Source of the DNA: Phanerochaete sordida
Taxonomy: Eukaryota > Basidiomycota > Agaricomycetes > Polyporales > Phanerochaetaceae
Direction: 5' to 3'
Assembly: GCA_019973155.2 (NCBI GenBank)
Contig: BPQB01000063.1
Location: forward strand, 124,001-188,000
Length of the DNA: 64,000 bases
Position numbers and translations under genes: made by a program. The notes below the pieces were generated by a model that was given only the letters and a program-made list of their open reading frames with translations, made no database searches and had not been told where the DNA came from. The number at the start of each line of letters is the position of its first letter. Positions within the stretch are counted from its first letter, which is position 1. Below, piece after piece: positions 58,571 to 64,000 of this stretch.

Positions 58571-60256
58571 ATGCTCCCCCATCTCTCTCGTCACCTCCGC
58601 CTCTCAAACACAGGTGTCAGGCCATTACGACTTGCCTCCAGACGATGCTTTACGCTTCTCGGGCTCGAGTCCTCGGCGGACGACACCTGCGCGGCGGTCG
58701 TAACCTCGGAAGGTCGCATTCTCTCGAATGTGGTCGTGAAACAGAATCAAGAGTAGGTGAAGCGACCCGTGCTTCTGCTGGACGCTAGGCGAACTCATGC
58801 GACAGAATGCTTTTCTTCCTGTAGGCTCGCGATATATGGCGGTATACATCCGTACGCGGCGATTCAAAGACACCAACAGAACATGGTCGGCTCTCTTGTC
58901 TTTCGCTCCGAGTCTCGTTGCTGACACCGGACGCACAGCCAGGAGCCATAAGACAAGCTCTTGACGATGCGGGTTTGGATATGTCAAGTATTGATGGGAT
59001 TGCTTACACCCGGGGACCTGGTGCGTCTAGTGAATCGTATGCCCCATGTCCACTGCTCATATTCGCTGCTCCTTCGCCTCAGGCATCGGGGGATGCTTGA
59101 GCGTATGCTCAACAGCAGCAAAAACTCTTGGTGCGACACTCAACAAGCCAATCTTCGGCGTACACCACATGGTGCGTCGGACGCAGCCTCTACTGGCCCT
59201 GAGTGCTGACCTCCCCGCAGCAAGCACACGCCCTGACGCCGCTCATCCCGACGCTCTACGCAGCCCACCGCACCTTCACCTCGGCCGCCGACGCCGAACA
59301 GCCGCAGACCCCACCCCAGTTCCCCTTCCTCGCCCTGCTCATCTCCGGCGGCCACACGCTCCTGCTGCTCGCGCGCTCGCCCGACGAGTTCACGACGCTC
59401 GCGACGACGCCCGACATCAGCATCGGCAACGCCTTCGACCACGTCGCGCGCTACCTCGGCCTCGCGCCCGGCGAGCGCGGGTACGGCGCCGCGCTCGAGG
59501 CGTTCGCCGCGGGCGCCCCCGCATCCTTCACGCACGGCGTCGACGCCGACGTGCACGACGCGGACGAGCCCGACGCGGACGCGGCGGTGCCCGACTTCGC
59601 GGTCCCGCTGCGCGGGCAGCTCGCGTTCTCGTACGGCGGGCCGCGCAGCCGCGTCGAGATCTTCGTGCGCGAGCGCGGCGGCGTCGAGCGCGTGCCGGAG
59701 GCGACGCGTCGGGCGCTCGCGCGCGCGTTCCAGGCGGCCGCGGTGCGCCAGCTCGAGGAGAAGACGGTGCTCGCGCTGCGGCACTGCGAGGGGCTCGGCG
59801 TGCGCGTGCAGGACGTCGTCGTGAGCGGCGGCGTCGCGAGCAATAGCTATTTGCGGCAGCGGTGCGCGTCCTGCCTCTTGCGCGCTGGCCGTACTGACAG
59901 TGGCGGGCAGGCTGCGCGCGGGGCTGAACGAGGCGTTCCCGGGGACCGCGCTGAACCTCGTGTACCCGCCGCCGCACCTGTGCACGGACAACGCGGTGAT
60001 GGTCGCGTGGGCGGGCATGCACCGCTTCGCCGCGGGCGACTTCGACACGTACGACGCGAGCATCCGGCCCAAGTGGCGCATCGACGAGTACACCGGTAAG
60101 GCGCTCGCGCGGCTGCACTGGGTGAGTCGCCTCGCCCACAGCCCGCTCTCGCGTGTGCGCATGCGTGCTGACGGGCCTGTGCGACAGCTGAAGCTGCAGA
60201 GAGGCCTCCTGGCCGGCCTTTCGACGCCGACGAACGCAATGGGGAGTTCAAGCTGA
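58571..60256 (+). CDS. QRI7: Mitochondrial tRNA N6-adenosine threonylcarbamoyltransferase (Qri7/OSGEPL1)
   Basis: Exons 58571-58752, 58825-58885, 58939-59020, 59083-59171, 59221-59861, 59911-60121 and 60188-60256 give 444 residues. It makes t6A37 in mitochondrial ANN-decoding tRNAs. The N-terminus MLPHLSRHLRLSNTGVRPLR is basic without acids, a matrix-targeting presequence. The Kae1/TsaD landmarks are present: LGLESSADDTCAAVV, VVKQNQE, GGIHPYAAIQRH, YTRGPGIGGCL, the metal-binding VHHMQAHAL (H137, H141), LLISGGHTLLL, GERGYGAALE, VVSGGVASNSYL and CTDNAVMVAW. The final 66-nt intron lacks a stop in frame, so a retained form would be 22 residues longer. Between the conserved parts are extra Asp/Ala-rich insertions. 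Confidence 0.95.
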
Positions 60257-60848
60257 GGCTGCCTGCGCTCTGCTTTGGGCTTGGCATCCTCTCTGCGCTC
60301 GCGGCCGTGATTCATCTGGGGTAGCCAAACGATGCAACAGACACTTGGCTGTACCTATTGGATAATCCACCGTTCGATCTGCTTGCCGCACACCGCTGTT
60401 AGCACTGCCATGTTGTGGGCGAACATATATCTCGGCGCAATTATAGCATTACTGTAACGCCGGATCTACAGTAGCACTGCGAAGTATAGGCTAGCGTCCC
60501 CACTCTTGTCACCCCAAGGCCAATGGAAAGCCTCACAAGCAAGCGAGCAGTGGCACAACAGATGGGGACAGTGAAGATGACAGCGGAAGAAATATCGAAT
60601 CGCGCTCGGTTCGTCAGCGAGGCGGGGAAGAGTCGCTCAACCGACCTGACTCGTGCTATCCCTGGTGTCTATGACAAAGCTGTGGGGACATGCATGTTCG
60701 GTCATGCTAAGCCATGTCGATAGACTCCCTGGCGGAGCGTATGACGAGCTATGTGGATCAAGATGGTGGCGGCAGGAGCGTGCCACGAGCGGGTGTGCTG
60801 CACCTGCGAAGCTTGTGGCGGGGCCGCGAGTACCAGCGGGGATGCGCC
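60257..60848. other. convergent 3' flanks
   Basis: 592 bp between the QRI7 stop (+) and the kinase-like stop (-). No supported frame. Confidence 0.5.
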
Positions 60849-61817
60849 TCACAGGCCCGCGACAAGCGCCTCGGTCATCGGCGGCGGCGGGAACGTCGGC
60901 GTCGGCTGCATCATCGTGTCGCGGTCGACGAGGTCCGGGATGTCGTGCCGGCAGCACTCGGGCACGCGCACGCCCGCGACGGCGAAGCGCATCGCGAGCC
61001 GGACCCGCGTCTCGCGCACGACGCCGTGCTCCTCGACCTCCCGCGCCCACTCCTCGTCGCTCGCGCCGGGCGCGCGGCACACGCTGTCCGCAAAGTCGAT
61101 GAGCACCGCGCGCCGCGGGCTGCGCGCGGGCGTGAAGAGGTAGTTCGTGAAGTTGAGGTCGCCGTGCGCGACGCCGAGCGGGCCGAGCGCGCCCACCGTC
61201 TCGAGCAGCGCCTCGACGAGCGGCGCGTGCAGCAGCAGCGGGTCGATGTCCGCGAGGTCGACCGCGTCCGTGATCTGCTCGAGGAGGATGAGCCGCGGGC
61301 TGAACGCGCGGGGCGGCGCGGTGTGCGTGAGGTCGAGCGTCCCGCTCCCGTAGAACACGGGGACGCCCCGGCCCTGCAGCGGGCGCAGCCTGCGGTATGC
61401 CTCGACCTCGGCGGCGTGGTCGGAGGACATGCGCAGGAAGTAGAACTCCTCCCATTTGTCCATGCCCAGGATGTCTGGGTGCTGTGTCCGGCACCAGCGG
61501 GTGAGCTGCCCCTTGTGGCGCTTGAAGCCTTCCAGCTCGGCCTCGTACGACCACGGCTGCTCGTCGTCGTCTGGCCCGCGGCGTTTCAGAAATCGTGGGT
61601 CGAAGATCTTCAGGATAACATTCGAGCCGAGGGCAAGCTTGCACGGAGTGTGAGGTGACTTCGACACGAGGCGAGCGACGATGACTTGCGAGCTAGTGAA
61701 GGGGAGCACGGGATGGTCGATGACGACATGCAGAGTGCCGTCCGCGCCGTCGAGTACGATGTCGAGTTCTGCGCCTGGCTTGAGGTATGCTGGGCATTGC
61801 GAGAGATTTGCGCTCAT
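60849..61817 (-). CDS. Protein-kinase-like (PKL) fold protein
   Basis: A single exon of 322 residues, MSANLSQCPAYLKPG to VAGL. The catalytic-loop motif LGVAHGDLNFTNYLF (HGDxNxxN) and the metal motif AVLIDFADS (DFxD in place of DFG) are both present. Upstream are a lysine-bearing strand (SNVILKIFDPRFLKRR) and an acidic helix (EFYFLRMSSDHAAEVEAYRR) that would supply Lys and Glu. This layout is that of fungal atypical kinase or aminoglycoside-phosphotransferase-like proteins, whose substrates are mostly unknown. There is no membrane span or signal. It is intron-less amid intron-rich genes, with strong GC3 bias. Confidence 0.8.
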   Translation of the reverse strand: MSANLSQCPAYLKPGAELDIVLDGADGTLHVVIDHPVLPFTSSQVIVARLVSKSPHTPCKLALGSNVILKIFDPRFLKRRGPDDDEQPWSYEAELEGFKRHKGQLTRWCRTQHPDILGMDKWEEFYFLRMSSDHAAEVEAYRRLRPLQGRGVPVFYGSGTLDLTHTAPPRAFSPRLILLEQITDAVDLADIDPLLLHAPLVEALLETVGALGPLGVAHGDLNFTNYLFTPARSPRRAVLIDFADSVCRAPGASDEEWAREVEEHGVVRETRVRLAMRFAVAGVRVPECCRHDIPDLVDRDTMMQPTPTFPPPPMTEALVAGL

Positions 61818-61934
61818 TGTGGGGGGAAAGAAGGTAGGACTCGGAGGTGGATAGGAGGTAAGATCGTCGAGGAACGAGACGGACGGAGGTAACTCCTCGG
61901 AGCCGTAAACGCCGGTCCCGAGCCTGTGGAGCCT

Positions 61935-62325
61935 TGGGCCTGCTCAATTCATCAAGCTCGGCTCGGCTCGCCAGCCCGCCAGCTCGCCGGGCGTTTCCAG
62001 GCTTTGAGCGCCTAACAATGCTCGAGCTGGCTGCACGTACCTCTTGTCATCCCCCTCTCCTCTAATCGCGCGTACAATACTGGTAGCTCTGGAGAATACA
62101 TGTAGAAGACTAATCATGTCAAAATAATGGCAGTGGAGGCACCTGACCACGCTGTTCAAGCCTTCGAGCCAGCCTGAGCCAGCCTAGCGCCAGCTCAGCT
62201 CGCAGCTCGCCCCATCACCCACATCACTGACATCACTGACGCATCAAACGGCATGCTCCCGGCATGTTCCAGGTGAGCTGGCGAGCTGGTGAGCCGAGCC
62301 GAGCTTGATGAATTGAGCAGGCCCA
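61935..62325. mobile_element. 391-bp foldback (inverted-repeat) element
   Basis: Arms 61935-61991 and 62269-62325 are 57-bp inverted repeats with 4 mismatches, all transitions. The outer ends read TGGGCCTGCTCAATTCATCA. The arms contain the iterated word GCTCGG. The 277-bp centre has ATCACTGAC-type short repeats and no coding capacity. It is MITE-like; superfamily not assigned and no clear target duplication. Confidence 0.7.
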
Positions 62326-62328
62326 TTA

Positions 62329-62465
62329 CAGTGCTTTGCAGTAGAAACTGCAGTCGCGTGAATTTCTAGTGCTGTTTGATCCGCGCAGATATTCCCTTAA
62401 AAGGTGAGCGTCGATGTCACATCAGTCACTAGAGCTACGCATCGTCTCGCAGGCGTGACAGTCGC
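62329..62465 (+). repeat. Left terminal inverted repeat of the Tc1/mariner-like element
   Basis: Matches the reverse complement of 63270-63405, with one indel near the AATTTCT step and scattered transitions. Confidence 0.85.
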
Positions 62466-63269
62466 ACATTCAAACGTTCTGCGACCAGGATCCCTGTCAT
62501 CGTCACTCACATATGCACAGCTTCGACGCTCCTCTAGGTCGGATCTAATAGTCGTCCTCAGCGTCAAGGACAAAAGGAGAGGCAGAAGCCATTGAAGAGA
62601 GGTTATGGAACCAGAGGCCAAAGCGGTGCGTACACTGCCACTGCAAGCATGCAGTCACTCACCACCCCTGCTGACATGGATAGGACATCCTGAACCACAC
62701 ACATAACTTCTTGTGCAAGTTTTGTGTGTCGTACGTAACCCCTCTCGTCCGTATCGCTGATGAAGTATTCTTTAGAAACACAGGCGCCATGCTGGCATCG
62801 AGATATAGGCGGTCTACAGGTCACGGCTCTTCACACGTGAACGGTCGACCACATTATCCGCTCACACTCTACAACACGTACCTCCCCCCATATCCTCTCG
62901 TTGCTATGCAGACGGACCATGGCACCGGAACTCGCGCAACCTAGGCTTCCGCATACACTCTGCATTGACAATTGGGCTATCACGCCTCTGCGGGTACGCT
63001 CTGCGTCGCCTACCGCAGCAAGCACGATAACGCGTCAACCAGGGCCGCGCGTGAGGGCGCAGCGCAAGGCTCGACTGTTCCACTCAAGCGCACTTGTGCG
63101 GTTGCATGCGAGCTTACGTTTTGTCCACCAGTACATACCTTACAAGTTCATGAGATTTCCCTGTCTATGTCGTGGAATCCTCTATATGTAATGTGTATCT
63201 GCGCCATATATATAAGTGATATCTCCTCAAGCTCAGCACCGACGATAGGCTGCCACCCAGCATATATTC

Positions 63270-63405
63270 GCGACCGTCACGCCTGCAAGACGCGACATAG
63301 CTCTGGTGACTGATGTGACATCGACGCTCGCCTTTTAAGGGAATATCTGCGCGGATCAAACAGCCCAGAAATTCACGCGACTGCAGTTTCTACTGCAAAG
63401 CACTG
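63270..63405 (-). repeat. Right terminal inverted repeat of the Tc1/mariner-like element
   Basis: Mirror of 62329-62465; ends GCACTG followed by TA. Confidence 0.85.
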
Positions 63406-63581
63406 TACCTTACTTGGCGCTAGTCTCCGTTGCTGACTATAAACGATGTGGATGATGAGTCGATCCAAATCTGGCGCGGGCCTTGCGGCACTGTAGGGCA
63501 CGAACCTCAAAATGCTTAGATAATGGTCAGAATAATTGAAGATACCAGCCATACAGAACAGTTTCATAGGTATGAAATGGC

Positions 63582-64000
63582 TCAGTCAGGTGTTATCAGG
63601 GCTTGAAAATGGCAAACAGCCTCGCCTCCAACTGGCCTACACTCTGCGACTACCGTGACTTTGATTGATGTTTTCGTCTCCAACGTCAACTTCTCGGCCG
63701 CCACCTCCTCCAGAGCCCGACCACATGGGGCCAGATACGCGCTCAGATCGGTACGCATAGGCCGGTGAGCGACAACGAACTTGAGTTCCTGCAGCCGCGG
63801 TAGCCGTCTTAGCTCGACGAAGATTTTGAATTCCCACGTCAGGGTGCGTTGGAGGAATTCCGAAAATCGTTGTGCGAACTGGTCTGGGTCGTTCGCATGG
63901 TCGCGGAAGAGGTCGGAGATCATGATCGTAACGATCAGCTTTCGCAGACTGCTGAGCTTTGGGACCTTCGCGAGGTGTCGCATGACGTGATCCTGGTTCG
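63582..64000 (-). CDS. F-box/LRR-type protein, C-terminal part (5' end outside window)
   Basis: The frame is open from the right edge to a stop at 63582; about 139 residues are visible. It reads NQDHVMRHLAKVPKLSSLRK, then FKIFVELRRLPRLQELKFVV, the leucine-spaced strand/helix style of Agaricomycete F-box proteins. No F-box is visible in the fragment, so the assignment rests on style. The 174 bp to the Tc1/mariner-like element is its 3' flank. Confidence 0.5.
   Translation of the reverse strand, partial: NQDHVMRHLAKVPKLSSLRKLIVTIMISDLFRDHANDPDQFAQRFSEFLQRTLTWEFKIFVELRRLPRLQELKFVVAHRPMRTDLSAYLAPCGRALEEVAAEKLTLETKTSIKVTVVAECRPVGGEAVCHFQALITPD

Larger units (their letters stand above)
62329..63405. 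mobile_element. Non-autonomous Tc1/mariner-like element, 1077 bp
   Basis: Terminal inverted repeats 62329-62465 and 63270-63405 (about 137 bp, roughly 90 percent identical) start CAGTGCTTTGCAGTAGAAAC. The element is flanked by TA on both sides (62327-62328 and 63406-63407). CAGT termini with a TA duplication are the hallmark of Tc1/mariner. The interior has only short frames and no transposase (no DDE/DDD pattern seen), so it depends on a helper copy elsewhere. Most arm differences are C/T transitions. Confidence 0.85.

Noticed and set aside
59140..60315. 391-residue minus-strand open frame
   Set aside because: Fully antisense to QRI7 exon 5-7; mirrors GC3 bias and has no motif.
60637..61644. 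335-residue minus-strand open frame
   Set aside because: Alternative frame of the kinase-like gene, Arg/Ala-rich; the correct frame holds HGDLNFTN and IDFAD.
62329..63405. Transposase gene inside the Tc1/mariner-like element
   Set aside because: Only frames under 115 residues without DDE/DDD-like motifs or helix-turn-helix; the element is non-autonomous.
1..64000. CRISPR arrays, operons, riboswitches or bacterial ribosome-binding sites
   Set aside because: Spliceosomal introns throughout show eukaryotic nuclear DNA; no regularly spaced direct repeats were seen.

Overview
The window reads as nuclear DNA of a filamentous basidiomycete, most likely an Agaricomycete. The reasons are dense short introns (mostly 45-60 nt, GTRNGT...YAG), GC-rich third positions, several F-box genes, and families typical of that class (GH55 glucanase, Con-6, C2H2+Zn2Cys6 regulator, UbiA-type prenyltransferase, and an Agaricomycete membrane family). 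Genus is not claimed. All gene models were spliced by hand from the sequence. Exon sums are divisible by three and phases agree at every junction of the models given as complete; the unresolved choices are stated in the entries.

Layout. 1-5 kb: end of an F-box-like gene (+), an F-box/beta-propeller-like gene (-), and LSM2 (-), whose start codon is an exon by itself. 6-12 kb: UbiA-type prenyltransferase (+), then a ten-exon 1138-residue protein of unknown function (+). 12.5-18 kb: F-box gene (-), an intron-containing tRNA-Ser(GCU) (+), dynamitin (-), and a peroxisomal enoyl-CoA hydratase/isomerase (-). 18.6-26 kb: a C2H2/Zn2Cys6 transcription factor (-), a frameshifted member of an Agaricomycete family lying against its 5' end, an F-box gene (+), and a Con-6 protein (-). 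28-37 kb: FAD monooxygenase (+), 3.7 kb without a supported gene, then a secreted GH55 exo-beta-1,3-glucanase with 16 exons (+). 37-46 kb: three aldo-keto reductase paralogues with the same intron plan (one -, two +). 46-52 kb: mitochondrial carrier (-), HbrB/Bit61-type TORC2 subunit (+), multipass membrane protein (-). 53-62 kb: MEI2-like RNA-binding protein (-) divergent from mitochondrial QRI7 (+), then a kinase-like protein (-). 62-64 kb: two inverted-repeat elements side by side, one of them a non-autonomous Tc1/mariner-like element with TA target duplication, then the end of another F-box-like gene (-).

Most genes are unrelated housekeeping or regulatory genes, not one pathway. The recognisable local unit is the aldo-keto reductase family: two copies share a 12-bp promoter word, and both have a related gene relic about 500 bp upstream. 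The points most worth following are the 1138-residue repeat protein, the two inverted-repeat elements, the pseudogene/regulator overlap, the ATG-only exon of LSM2, and three GC-AG introns.
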